64,000 nt of DNA from Oxyruncus cristatus (Eukaryota > Chordata > Aves > Passeriformes > Cotingidae), in assembly GCA_013399855.1 (NCBI GenBank), contig VXAY01004102.1, positions 1,040,933-1,104,932 of the forward strand. The letters run 5' to 3'. Positions 38,220 through 50,861 of this stretch are shown here, piece after piece. Position 1 is the first letter of the stretch; every line of letters starts with the position of its first letter. Both the position numbers and the translations under genes were made by a program. The notes below the pieces were generated by a model that was given only the letters and a program-made list of their open reading frames with translations, was not told the DNA's origin and made no database searches.

Positions 38220-38335
38220 CTTAGTGGCCCTTCACTGGAGACACCCCAGTTTACTGTCTGTTTTGTCCTGGGGTCCTAAGAATGGATATAGGATTTTAGC
38301 TGCAAGCCAGATAAACTCTGCCAGGTGTGACCCTG
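38220..38335 (-). repeat. Probable CR1 remnant (internal part), inverted
   Basis: The order cccttcactggagacacccc, agtttactgtctgttttgtc, ctggggtcctaagaatggat, followed by a gctgcaag...ctctgccaggtgtgac part, parallels the reverse complement of the CR1 segment upstream of the 3' end (the ctggggtcccaaaactggac region). It is badly diverged with uncertain ends, and could instead be unrelated unique sequence. Confidence 0.45.
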
Positions 38336-39784
38336 CATTCTTGTGAAGAAACTGCAGAACCCCTTGAGATCCTGTTCTGTGTACAGTGCAATTATACATG
38401 CCCTAACAAAAGTGAAGTCTGAAGTGTTCTACCTCTGTGTGGGACTGCATTACCAAAGAAAAGTCTGTGTTCAGCACCTATAACAAGGTACCTGCACTGA
38501 CCACCTCATCAAAGGTTGTTTCCAATAAAAAATCAAAGCAGCAACAATCTTTGTAATGCCACCTGTGCCGTATAGCACAGTGTGGTGGCATGGTTCGTTT
38601 CAAAAAATATCCCTTGTGGCCTCCATATAAGGACTTATCATGTAGCAAGTATATCTTGAAGTAATACATAGAAAAAGTTTTAAGAAAATATGAAATAAAA
38701 TAAAAATAACTGAAAGAAAAAAAGGAAAAAAATGTTCCATGTTGCCAGAAAACAAATTACTCCTTCCTATTATCGACACAGTGCAATGAAAAATGTGAAT
38801 GAAAGTAAAACAAAAAAAGAATGAAATTACAAAATTTGGTGTTAGGGTAAAAGGAGAGTTATTTAAAAGTCTGGTGCATCAAGTAGATATACTCTGCCAA
38901 GAGATAAGCCCTACTTAGCCAAAGATGAAACAAGAGGAACTGTGCAGTGCACATCTCTCTTTAATTAGTTAGGGTAGAGTGTGTTCAAACCCCAAGTACT
39001 GTGGTGGTATGAGGAACTGGGCTCAAAATCCATAAACAGATTATGCCCAGCGTGAATGTATATATGGGCAAACACTTGACACAAATACTCTTTTGCCAGA
39101 CTTTCACTGACATTTCATTATCATAGAGAATGTTTTTATTTCAATAAACAAAATTAATAAAAATATTCATTCAATTATTTTTCTATGAACTTCTAGTTAG
39201 GCCTTGCAAAAAGTATATTCTTAAAACATTAATGCCTGCTGGCTCAAATTAGAGTCAACTGATATTACAAACAAATAATCTGGGTTTGTATTTATTGATT
39301 TCAAGAAAAGAAAATATTTTCAAGCACAGTTGCACCAGTTTAACCGCTAAAAATTCAAGGGTTTACATAAATGGAGTTTCTCTTTCCCCTCCTAGGCTTT
39401 CCCTGCAAGCACTTCCCATTTAGCAATTGATATAGAAAGCATCCCACACTAGTAAATAAAGTCATACCTGTTTGCAGGAGTGAATTACAAAATGGCAGAA
39501 GATAAAAAATTCAGTGGCACTTTTAACACCTTTCAAATTATCTCTTGCCATCAGGATACAAGCCTCATATAGCAGCTGTTTTCCTCCAGAAGAAACGTGT
39601 GCTTTTTACCAAAAATATAGTGAACTGCTCTGTGTTTTTCCATATTCCCAAACTGACAGATGGTTTTGAATTCTTCCCATGTCTTTTTAGCAGGGTCTAT
39701 CCTGAGAACCACAAGAGCAGAAAATTCAAAACCATGAAGAATCAAGTCCTGCTGAGTGAGCCATTCAAAGTTGGGGAATAATTT
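38336..39784. other. Intergenic stretch, nothing recognised
   Basis: This is AT-rich unique sequence with A-rich segments near 38690-38830. No gene, RNA or repeat is supported. Confidence 0.55.
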
Positions 39785-40070
39785 TATGGCACTAACAGGG
39801 CTCACTGGCCCTGACCAGCTTCACCCAGGACCCACACTCTGCCCAGGTCTCAGGGTCTGATCTCAGCTGTCACTCTGCTCCAGTGTGGCTGCAGCAGGGA
39901 TGGTCTCCATCCCCAGGGAGGAGCCTGATGCCTGGGGCTGGGGCTGCCCTGGTGTCCCCCAGCTGCCCCCATCCTGGTCAGGGTGGTGGAACAGAGACTG
40001 GGAACACAGTGCAGCTCCAGATGTCATGGCCTCAGAGAGCCACCTGCCTGTGCCACACCCTGATATTCAT
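39785..40070. other. GC-rich block with abrupt edges, probably an unidentified repeat
   Basis: About 285 bp of GC-rich, CpG-poor sequence interrupts AT-rich DNA. It starts around gggctcactggccctgacca and ends around ctgtgccacaccctgatatt. It is rich in ctg/cag words (ggggctggggctgccctggt). ORFs of 65 and 83 codons overlap it in different frames, with no conserved domain visible. The edges are sharp, which suggests an inserted dispersed element (LTR or other retroposon), but no terminal repeats, tail or target duplication could be seen. Confidence 0.4.
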
Positions 40071-40265
40071 AAGCAATTAAACAGACAATTTGTTCAATCT
40101 ACTGAGAGAGAGCTATGGTACAGTTTTTCTACTTAAAATCGATAACTGGCATAATATTCCCAGTTGTGTAATTCCTGTAAAAGCCAAAACAGAAGTACAC
40201 AAGCACAGTGACATTATTGCCTGACAGATGCTATACCTCAAATCTCTGCCACTGCAAGTATTTCA

Positions 40266-40328
40266 AATGTGAGAAAGATGAATGCAAAGTAATGTGAAAA
40301 AGATGAATGCAAATTAACATGAGAAGGA
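40266..40328. repeat. 25-bp tandem repeat, about 2.5 copies
   Basis: The unit aatgtgagaaagatgaatgc + aaagt (40266-40290) is followed at once by a second copy with two differences (40291-40315) and a partial third copy (40316-40328). It is a small local duplication in unique sequence with no coding frame. Confidence 0.9.
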
Positions 40329-43009
40329 AGGCTATTTGATTACAATGTTAGTTAATCTTTACATATACCCAGTTAAACCGTACAGTTGTTTTTTGTTTAT
40401 TTAAAAAGTTTTCTGGCTCACTCTGTAGTGTAGGCAGCTATACCGGACAGACTGTTTCTACAGTCCTGTAAAAGTACACTACCAAAAATAAATGTGTTAA
40501 TTATGCTCTGAAGGTTCTGCTACACCGCAATGAAAGTATAAAGAAGAGAAAAATTAAGACAGGCCCATACGGCACAGACTCCAAGAACATTGAAGAAAAT
40601 CTATTTCTAAAAGAGAATTACATCCAAATCAAAGATATTTAGATTCATGATTTCAAGTTGCATTAAATCAGACATGTTTTATATGGCTTTAGAATGTTGC
40701 TCCTTTGTCACTAAAAAGTTATGTCCAGATTTATAAAGACTTTAAAATTATTATCAGCATTGTCTATAATATTTTGCAACCTTTGCCAACCTACTTCACC
40801 AATTTCAGTCAAGCTTTAGAATTAGTCTAACAGAAATAAATCATCTTTGTCATCCCCTTTCTCAAAAAGGGCCTCTCAAAACACTCCACATGTTGTTGTT
40901 ACTTCAAATCCTGTTTTACTGTACTATTTGTTAATCCACTTGAAATCAGTGCTACCATCTTCATCTCCCAAATAACTTCACTCTGTCACATGAAAAAGAT
41001 GTTGCTGTCTCTAATTATTAACTGTAAGTCACTGGGCCATTGAAATATTAAAAGTCATTGAGCTCTGAAACCAAAGATCACAACTTTTAGCATATTACCG
41101 GTACTCAAAAGTATATGTACATTATCAAGTCTGTTAACTCCATTGTTTCTTATTTCTCATTCCAGTACTCTGCACAACATCAAGGGCTTCTCTGAGATGA
41201 CCAAGCCTGGTGTTTGGTCACTCGAATGGCAAATGAAAGATAGCAAGGAAGATCTGCTTTTCGATAGCCACAGGCCTGAAGACAGCTGGTATTTAGGGTT
41301 GTGGGATTAAAAACTAAAAATAAACATGTTTAGAAATAGCAAACTGATGGAGGCAGGAGGACAAGGAAATCTCAAGTCCTACAATGATAAAGACAAGGTT
41401 GAAAAGAACACTCTATGACTGTCCCAGAACTACATTCATCAAATTGTTCATGCTCTTTGAAGGTACAGAACTAACTACTAACAAATAATTCTTTCCTCAG
41501 TTCAGAAGTGTATTAAATTTCTTTTTTTCACTGGGTGCACGTGGTAAAGACCAACCTGTTTTCTAGTCTTGTTTGTACAACTGCTAAGGCTTTATTTGTC
41601 AAAATAACCATATAGCTAAAACGGAGAATTTTAACACCATTATACCCATTAAACATCCCTTTACAATCTTTTCCTTTAGTTCATACCAATCACATAAAGA
41701 CATTTAACAGGTTCATAGACAGAAAAATCACTACAGACCTTGTTTCATCTCTTCATACATTCCTTCATTTTAATATGTCCAATAGATATCGCAAATTATT
41801 TAAAGTAACTCTTTGCCACTTCATACAAACAAATTTCTTCACACAGATCGATTATTTCTTAAAAGCAACTATAAACATGTCTTTCTGCTTGTATCAGACA
41901 CCTCTAGGCACATTCTAGAGCATTTCTAAGGTGATCAACATGACCCAACAGGTTGGGTAATATTCACAGATTCAGAAGCAGTATCTTGTCTGCTCAGTTT
42001 CTCATAAGTCGCAGTAAGTGACTTAAGTCCAAGTAAGTCCTGCAGTCTTCTCTACACTCCCCGGACAGAGATATCTCCAATGTTTTTCAAAGGTATTTTC
42101 CCTGATCAAAAAAAGACAAATGTTAATAGTACCATCCCACTGAACTTTAAGCAACTCTTTCTAAATCTGCCAAATGTAAGTGCTTTGGGAAAGTGTATTT
42201 CTTGAACTCAAGGAGAGTTACATTCTACAGCTGTGATGAGAGTATGAATATAGAACAAAGCCCAGCAGACCTTGCATAGCTATTTATAGTTCTGGGCTTT
42301 ACCCTAGTGGCATATCCTGGGTTCCTTTACTGAATTCAGGTGTTTAAAACTGTGGTGCAGAGATTGCCTTTGTTTTTACTGTACCATTATATTTCCTTGA
42401 CTAACAAATTAATAGCAAAAAAAACCCCACATTAATTGAAAACTATTTAATAACGTCTTCTTTCCACGATGGCTTAAACCCTCTGTATTCTTTTAAAAAT
42501 GTTTATATATAGCCTGGCTGCTGAGCTAGACATACTGCAGCAAGTCTTCCACCTGCTGGACAAAAGGCAGCACTAAGCTTCCTTAACAGGAAACAGATGC
42601 AACAAATGTCTGAGAAGGACACAATGGCCAAAAAAAACCCCCGCAGCATCAAGGTGCCCTTGTTCTTGTCTAAGAGCAGTAAGTAAATAAAGGTGAAAAT
42701 GCAGCCATGTGATTAAAGGGATACAAAGAGGTCAAGCACTTGTGGCCGAGGAGGAGCTGTTCTATTTTCCCAATATTCCTCTGTTTCTACAAGGTCTCTT
42801 TATTTGTGCTTTTACAAAGAATCTGCATTACTTGAAATGGAAATACTACGGGTCTCCTGCCTTTCGACCCTAATCAAGCAAGTAGAGAACTTTCCCTCTT
42901 TGTGTTCTTTGCCTAGCTCAGGCGGCTGGCTAAATCAGAATATCATGTATTCTGTGATCCTAAACCACCTGGGCAATTGCCAGACGCCCATGCCCTCAAG
43001 CAGATTCAG

Positions 43010-43135
43010 CCTGGATGCCAGGCTAAGCGCTGAAGGCTTTTCAGTCCCGGATCCGGCTGGAGGGAGGGCTGTTTTCCTGCGCTCCCGGGGAGACGAGCGA
43101 TGGTGCTGTGCCTGGGGCAGGGGAAGGGCGGCGAT
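43010..43135. other. Local CpG-enriched patch
   Basis: About nine CpG dinucleotides occur within roughly 105 bp (43028-43132), including cccggatccggctgg, gcgctcccggggagacgagc and gggcggcgat. The flanks are AT-rich and CpG-poor. A plus-strand reading frame crosses it but has no recognisable domain. It could be a small unmethylated regulatory element or a noncoding first exon. It is too short to meet usual CpG-island definitions. Confidence 0.4.
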
Positions 43136-44871
43136 ACTGCTTGCTGCTGAACCTGCATCTCAATAAGACATGGAAAAGGCCTTTAGCAGCGTACAGCTCT
43201 GTGTCAAACTACAGGGTGTTATCTACTCATCCAAAGAAAGAGGAAATGGTCTTTACTAAAGTTCACTTCGTTCTTTCAAGCCTCAACTACTCTTTTTATT
43301 ATGTAGCTTTCTCTGAGACACCCAGCAGCATTTTTTGCTGACTATTGCCTGAGCGTTGAGCAAATCAAGCGCAAATGGAGAGGCTGCAGGTTTTCCTTGG
43401 GTGTTATTCGCCCTCCTCTAAAACCTACACATCATCAAGAGGGGGGAAGGTTGTGAAATTGCTAACCGAAGTTAAAAAAAAGATGGGATACAAAGTCTTG
43501 TGGGAGCATCCAGAAATCTTAAATGGGATTAGCAGGTGTTACCAATAATGAGAACTGAGCCATAATGTGAGCTTTATAGTTTTTAGATCTTGATAACAAA
43601 AGTTTGACCTTTTTTGCCTTAAAAGAATTACAGTTATTACACTGTCCTTAGTGATAACAAGCATAAACAGGGCTCAGTGTTTAAAAATTTATGTTCAGAA
43701 ATTAAAGACCAAACAAAAGGTGTAGATGAAGTGTGTTGGAAACCTCAAAAAATTGTGTTGCCAAAGGCCCCACTGAAGAGGCCTCCATACATATATGTAC
43801 ATATGGGCATGCATATGCATATAGAGGTTTATATCTGTATCAACTATTTTAAAGGGCCAGTTTCACAAAGCTAAATGTCTTTTCATGACACTAGTCATGA
43901 AAGTACTTTTTAAAAAGCATAACAATTTGGAAATGTGGCTTCCTCAAGAAGCCACGATCTGAGAGACAAATATTTCAAAGGTAAATAAAATGACATGGAA
44001 GAAAACTAATTACAACTATAAAAGCCACCATAAAAAAATCATAACAGAATCATAAAAGAAATGTGATGGGAAGAGAATGAGAATTCTTTTTAAGTAAACT
44101 AAGAATAAAGACAATGTAATGGTATTATAATAAAATCTCAGTGACAATGTGGGTACAGCAGAAATGTACAATGATTAGTTCACTAACCTGTTTTATGAGT
44201 GATTGATCAGACACAGTCATACCATAAGGCTGATGAAATTCTATTTTATTTCAGTGGTATTGAAGGAGGCTTCTGTATAAAGCTCACAAGCTGGATATTA
44301 TTTGGTCAACAGATTGGGACTGTGAGTTATAAAAACAAGTGGCAGAGGAACTCTGAAGAATGCTTCAAAATTTTTGGGTCAGAGAATGCCATGAAATATT
44401 CAGGACACTGAAAGAAAGTCAGTCTGTGTCATTAATAGCAAATGTAATTGAGATATCTTCAATATTATAGGGCCTGTTAACCTCTTAAAAATCCTGAATA
44501 AAATAAAATAGTGCCTGCAGCAGCACTCAATCAATAAGAAATGGTAATTATATGCTAACTTACATGTTTACATTAGATCATGGGAACTAGTTGGATAGAT
44601 TTTTTTTATATCATTACAAGTCCAGCTGATATTAACAAATAGTGCCAGTACAGCATATTCAGGTCATCAAATTAAAGCACTTTCATACTTTCTCCACCCA
44701 TACTCTCATCATTCGTACTGTGATGGCTAGCCAAAAGCCAGGCTGGCTGCGTAATTTCCATCCAAAAGCACTGGCATGTGCTTATAAGCAGGATATGCTC
44801 AGCACTAGACTAACATAGCCACACACTATCTGGACATAAACTGTGTTTTCAATGGGAATCCATAGGATTGG

Positions 44872-44966
44872 TTATTGGTAATCATTAGAGGAGGATGTGA
44901 TGGCTAGGGAAATAATGTGATGGCATTATTGGTTATCATTAGAGGAGAATGTGATGGCTAGGGAAA
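44872..44966. repeat. 41-bp direct repeat at 54-bp spacing
   Basis: Copy 1 (44872-44912) and copy 2 (44926-44966) share ttattggt-a/t-atcattagagg, ag-g/a-atgtgatggctaggg and aaa, with two substitutions in 41 bp. The 13-bp spacer repeats part of the same motif (atgtgatggc). The word tgtgatggctag also occurs alone near 44719. This is a recent local tandem duplication without coding content. Confidence 0.92.
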
Positions 44967-47236
44967 AGGCAAATAACAGAAAGTGTAGTTTTCACTAATA
45001 CAGAGACAACAAAATCACGTGGTAACATGGACGCAAGCAATCCCAACCCATTTTAAGATAAGCAAATGAAAGTCATGCATAGGAACAATGACTTTTACTC
45101 TACTAACTGGAAGCACTGAAAAGAATCATCAAATTAACATGGGGTCTTGGAGAATTATGTGTCCAGAGGGGCTAATGCAATTCTGGGATGTTTAAAAAGG
45201 GGAATATGAAACAGGGGCCGAAAATAAGAACACAGTAGTTCCATTATCTCTGGGTTTGGCAGTGCTGCATCTTTTTTTAAAACCTGTTTTCAATCTAATG
45301 TGTTAAAAAAAAAACATTGATCAACTAAAATGACATTGAAAATGTGTACTGGAGTGATTCAGAGGTTTGTTGGTGCAGGGCTCAGAGCCTTAACCTTTTC
45401 AGCTTAAAGCTGAAAGAAGAGAAAAGCTGAAGCAATGATTTGATCCTGTTCTTTAAGTACCCAGATGGAGAACAGTGGCACTACAACACTTTTTCAAGCT
45501 TCCAGTAAAGATACAAGAAGATACGATGGCAGAAAGCTTAAGCCAAATATTCAGAAGAGAAAAAGACAAATTTTAACAGTGTCAGTACTTACCTGTCGGT
45601 TAAACCCATTTTTTCCAATATTGAAAAGTAAATATCTAAGTATCTAGGTTTATTCTGAATGTTGAGTATTGAAGTAATATATAGTTTTAAATTGGTGTGC
45701 TAATATATTGCATCATATATTATTCAATTATTTGTTACTGTAATTTTCACTACCAGACACAGTTTTAAAATTATATTAACAGTATCGGATTTGTCTAATT
45801 ATGGATTACATAAAGCTGTCCTATTTTATTAAAATAGACAAATGGTAATATTAATTTTAAAATAAATTGATATAAAATGCAAATGCCTGGATAAGTTGTC
45901 TGTCAAGGTATGGTTCAATTTTTGACCAAAGACTACTAACAATATCAAACAGTTGATTATTTTTGCACAGACTTCAAAAAAACCCATCCTCAACTATAGC
46001 TGATATCTGGACAATAATACTTGCAAGCAATAAATTTTAATAATGGAAGGGAAAAAAGTCCTTAGAATAAAATTCTTGGGAAAGCTTAGATAAAAGTTTT
46101 ACAGTATGACTTAGAGAAAAAAAATATTAGGAAGATAACGAGCAGTGTAAGCAGATAAACATCCTGATTCACACATCTCAAGCAGCTAAAACTTTAAGCA
46201 TTTCATTTGCAGAAAGAAAATTAAATATCTAAAATATTTTCATATCTCTTCATGTATGAACATGTGTGCATTGAATGCACTAAAACACTATTTACTAGTA
46301 ATCATTTGCATCACTTTGTACATTCTAAATTAAAGCCAAAACAAAACGGTTAAAATATAAATATCATTCCTGTCCTCAAAGATCAATTGTTTGCCCTTTT
46401 TTAAACTTCCTGTTTTGCTATATAGGAACTCTTCTTTATCACACTCGATTCACGGAACATGCTATTATTGTTTTGCTTTGCTTTACTCCCCATCAGCAAA
46501 AAGCTACTGCACCTGAACAAGACACTAAACCCCTTTTCCATGTAATTTTTCTCACAGAATAAACTGACATCAGTAGATTGTTTGCTTTTAACCCTGACAA
46601 CCCCCCCCAGCCTATTTTTGAAACAAATTTTATTTTAGGATGTCCTGACTCTGATACTAAATTGGAAACCCTGGTGTGAATTTTATAGAACACTATTTCC
46701 TTTTATAGAGGATGTTCACAGCTAATCTGTCATCTACAGGGCAGACAGAGGCCAGAAGGATCGGAAACTAAGACAGGTGGCCCAGCAGCAGCCTGAAACC
46801 TAAACTTTTCCAGCATTTTGTGCTAAATTAAATTGCAGGGAGTCTGTGTCCTCACTGTACCATGTCTTATTAACGCTAAAAAACCTCAGCTCTGTAGCAG
46901 AATGGGCAAACATTGAGTAGAAAAACTTTCTTCAGAAAGTGTTCTTCCACGTGGGTAAAGATGGGTAGCTAATTCCCTGTTTCCCACAGATCTTTTCACA
47001 AGAAGTTATGCCAGGAAATGAAGAATCTGGGTTTGTTCAGGCTTTCCCCTTCCACCCCAGCCCTGCAAACACCTTTTTGTGCTTCCATGTTTACAACACA
47101 CTTTTAAAAACCCTAGTCAGCAAGTGATGCCAATCCCACCTCATTTTATTATTATTATTTATAACGTAATTGAATGAAATTATTGTTCTATTCAGTAGCA
47201 CTTTTTCATCATTAAAAACTACTTGTTTTTTACTTT

Positions 47237-47303
47237 CCACCTAACTCCGTGTGCATGGCATGGCAGAATGTCCACCTAACTCATGCACAGCATGGCAGCA
47301 TGT
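47237..47303. repeat. Imperfect 32-35-bp tandem duplication
   Basis: Two adjacent units both begin ccacctaactc and end gcatggcag-a/c-atgt (47237-47271 and 47272-47303), the second lacking three bases. A minus-strand 73-codon ORF crosses it, giving a repeated peptide pattern, but has no family resemblance. Confidence 0.8.
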
Positions 47304-50300
47304 CGCCCAAGCAGCCACAAGGTCTTCAGCTCCTCCCTTTCCATAGCACATCGGCAGTCTCCAGCGGGAAGAGGGCACAGGGTATGTAGTACCACACTTC
47401 TTGTATCCTGATAAGATCAGGTGATCCTGAAGACAAAGCACGGTTTCTCCTTGTGCATACAAGATAGCTTGTAGACGTGGGACCTAAGTCTGAAGGAATG
47501 ATCTTTTGTCAAGAACAGCAGCAGAGAGAAGTGGGTGACATTAGACCACATGGAGCTACTATGCCAAGATTGTACTTAACTCCATGAGCTAGTTCATTTA
47601 GGCAGTAATCGGGAACAGCGTTTCCACTGAGCCCCACAAAGTTCAGTGTAAGTATCACGCAAATAATTCAGTGGAAACATTCTCTTGCTCCCAGCAAAAA
47701 GAAGTGGGGCAGCAGCAAGTCCTAAAATGATGCATGAGCTACCCAGCTCAATACTTGCAAATCTACATCACCCATAGCCTCAAACACCAGTTCAACTGGG
47801 AGATGGGGTTTCCCCACAACCCATCAGCACAGTACGGAGCACCCAAATATGCTCCAACAGCATATTTGCTCCTTCTCTTTCACATCAGCCTTCCATTATA
47901 TTGAAGGTCTTTATTTGGGCACACGATTTGACTTTGAAGGCCTCAGTTAGCAAGTCTTCAGAAAAATTCCTACTGAAGGCAGCGCTTTTCTAGCAGCAGG
48001 CTCAAACTTGCTTAACAACTGTGCTGAACTCTAAAACAAAGGAAGAGATCCCGCTAAAGATACAACCCAGAGTAGTTAACTTACTGACAAAAATCCCCTT
48101 TTCAACACAGTAACAGTGTTTCATACTGTTATCTCACTAAAGACAGACATCAGTCTAGTATTTGGGAAAGGAGCTTGCAAAACACAGAAAGAAAATATAA
48201 GTGTCTGTGTTTATATGTATGTCTGCAAATGGGATGGCAGTATGTGTGTCAGTAAAAATAATTGCCACCACGGAAAATAACTGTTCATCTGCATTATAGT
48301 ATTGCCATTTATTATCTACAACATATAAACAATTTTACCAAAAAGGATACACACTGCAGACAAAGCACAGAAAAGCAAGATAGGACGTACATTTTGAGAA
48401 AATTCCTAGCTTTCCATCCCTAGCAATTTCTCTGTCTTCCCAGACATGTAAGATAAACATACCTAAAATGACTTCAGCATTTTATGGTATATAGCCCTCA
48501 GTCCCAAAATCTGCCAAAATTTGCATGTACAGAGACAAGATATCAAGAATGAAACAAAAAGAAAATGGTTTTCCCTTCTGCATTTTTCTGCACTATCCCG
48601 CTTGTTAACAGTTCTCACAGAAGTATATTTTATTTGTAGAAAGATTACTTTATTTAACTTTCCATTTTGGACTTTTGCTAGTAAAACCAATTTATTTTGT
48701 ATATCTATCTAAAAAGTGCTGCAGCATTCTTAAAATGTATCTTAAGAGTTGTTCAACACTAATTTAACTTCTGATTTTAACTTGGAAGGTCTATGAATAC
48801 AAGTTTACCATGTCTGGCAGAGATGGAAGACAAACTTTAGAAACCTGAGAACTACAATATTTGATCCATAAATACCAAACATAGGCTTTTTGATTGTCTC
48901 CCCTCCCACTGGCCCTATATTCATTTTCTGCACGAACTTCCTCATCCCTTGTTTAAGATAAAAGTAACAGTTCTGTTAATTAAAAGGTCCTACAGTGATT
49001 ACAGATTTTCTATTTGCTGTATTTGGGGCATGCTATTTTATATGTTACCTTAGAAAGTGGTTTTAAACCGATTAAATATATTTTGTCAGCAATTACACTC
49101 TTATTTTGGATTAGCATGTCCTTTGTTAATTAGAATAGTCTCCTAATTCGATTTTACCAAGTATTTTAGCTCTGGAGTTTGCAAGCCCCTAAGCTATCAT
49201 CAATTTCACAAGTTTCTTAATTTACACCTGCTGAGATAGGATCAGCAGACTTGGGTTTGTTTAAATGAAAATTTCTATTTGGATTACAGACTGAAGCTGC
49301 CTACCCATGGGCATACACACTGGGATAAACAGCCACCATAGGTGGCCACCCTCCAAGTGAAAAACACTACAGAAAGTTGGCTGTACCGATAAAAGAAAAT
49401 AAATGAAGGTATACTACAAGACAAACATTTGCATTTACTGTATTTCAAACAATACAACACTGATTTGAGTGTCTCACTTCCATAAGCATTATAGAGGTCT
49501 TTAAAGATAAGGTGTTATAGTGATGCGTGTGTTCATGTGAGAACAGTTACACGTAAACCAAAGTTTTCAAAACTGACTAGCAGTTGTTAGCCTATTTGTA
49601 TCAATTTAATGTCTTACTTTCAAGAGTCCAAGTATTCATTTTTTGAGAAACACAAATCATATAAAATCATTTCTACATATATATATCATACATGCAGCTT
49701 AGAGTATTTTAAAATTAATAAGAACCTTATTTTCAGGTTTCTCATTAATAAGTTTTAACCTGAAGGTTGAATCTTTTTAACAGGAAACATCAAGAAGTCT
49801 GTTATTCATGAATTATGAAAAAAAAATCAAAATGTAATTTCCAGAAGATAGTTTAATGCTGAGGGGTTTTTTAAATAAAATAATTAAGAAAAAAAATCAG
49901 AAAATACTTTTATTTTGTAAATGGAAGAAGTGGTCAAGTATTATAAAGTCAAGTTTCCAACTAAAAAAATCCGCATTAAGTAAAACTTTCCATTATAATA
50001 TTAGCTTTTCTGCAAATGCATTTATGATGAGAACAACTAAATTAATCCAGTCTGAAATGTTTGGATTACTCTTAAGAAAATTTACTCCTAACTTACATTG
50101 CCTGAAGACTTAAATATTCCATTGTGATTGGCTACGTCAATTACTTACATTGTTGTTTTTTTCTAATATGATTCAACTACTATGTTTGATTTAGAGATTT
50201 GCTCCCTACTGCAACGTATTTAAGTAAAATTGGCAGCTAGGAGCATAACATGATAACCTGGCCATGTGAAAGCTTAAAATCAACAATTACAAAGCTTTTA

Positions 50301-50861
50301 GTTGTGAAAACAACCAGTAAACCTTGAGGCAAGCCAATAACATTTTCTACTATTTTCTCACCAATTAAGTGAGATCCTCTTTCCTAGTCTGAGGTGCATG
50401 TAGGTTATCAGGTGTGTGTGTGCTTTTAGGATTAGCCATGTTCATGGCAATACAATTAGCTTGAATACCTGGGAAGAGTTTACACAGTCCAAGTCCAGCT
50501 TTTCCATAATTCATTTCTCATGTCACAAAATACTACACAGTCATTTCATTTCCACTGATTGCTGCCTGAACATTCAATGACACAGCAATAATGATGATAC
50601 ATGGATAGAGTGTATCAGACAAGGTCAGTGTCTCTGCTCCAATAGATATTTAAGTGAATGACTTACCATAAGTCATCTCTGTTTCTCAACCTATTCAGAA
50701 GTGAAAAAATTCACAGATACATGGGGGTAAAGTCCAGAAAAACATCCACAATGAGCAGGCTTTATCAGCAGTGGAAACGAGTTCTGGGGCTATGATATTT
50801 TTCCCTGTAATTCACTTATTACTTTTCTTGGAAAAGAACTGCTACTGCAGTATTCCTATAT

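Larger units (their letters stand above)
40071..50861. other. Intergenic stretch with short tandem duplications and a CpG patch
   Basis: No supportable gene. It contains three local duplications (40266-40328, 44872-44966, 47237-47303) and a CpG-enriched patch (43010-43135), each listed separately. A consensus-quality minus-strand donor, GACAG|gtaagt, has its last exon base at 45593, but no matching exon could be defined. ORFs, including a 120-codon one at 42804-43166, show no family features. Confidence 0.55.

Noticed and set aside
42804..43166. 120-codon plus-strand ORF across the 43-kb CpG patch
   Set aside because: The Arg/Ala/Gly-rich end is what a GC-rich patch yields in any frame; no domain recognised. 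The patch itself is kept as a finding.
43787..43824. Alternating purine-pyrimidine stretch (catatgtacatatg, gcatgcatatgcat)
   Set aside because: Short and of the simple-sequence kind common in AT-rich DNA; no further evidence for a structure or function.
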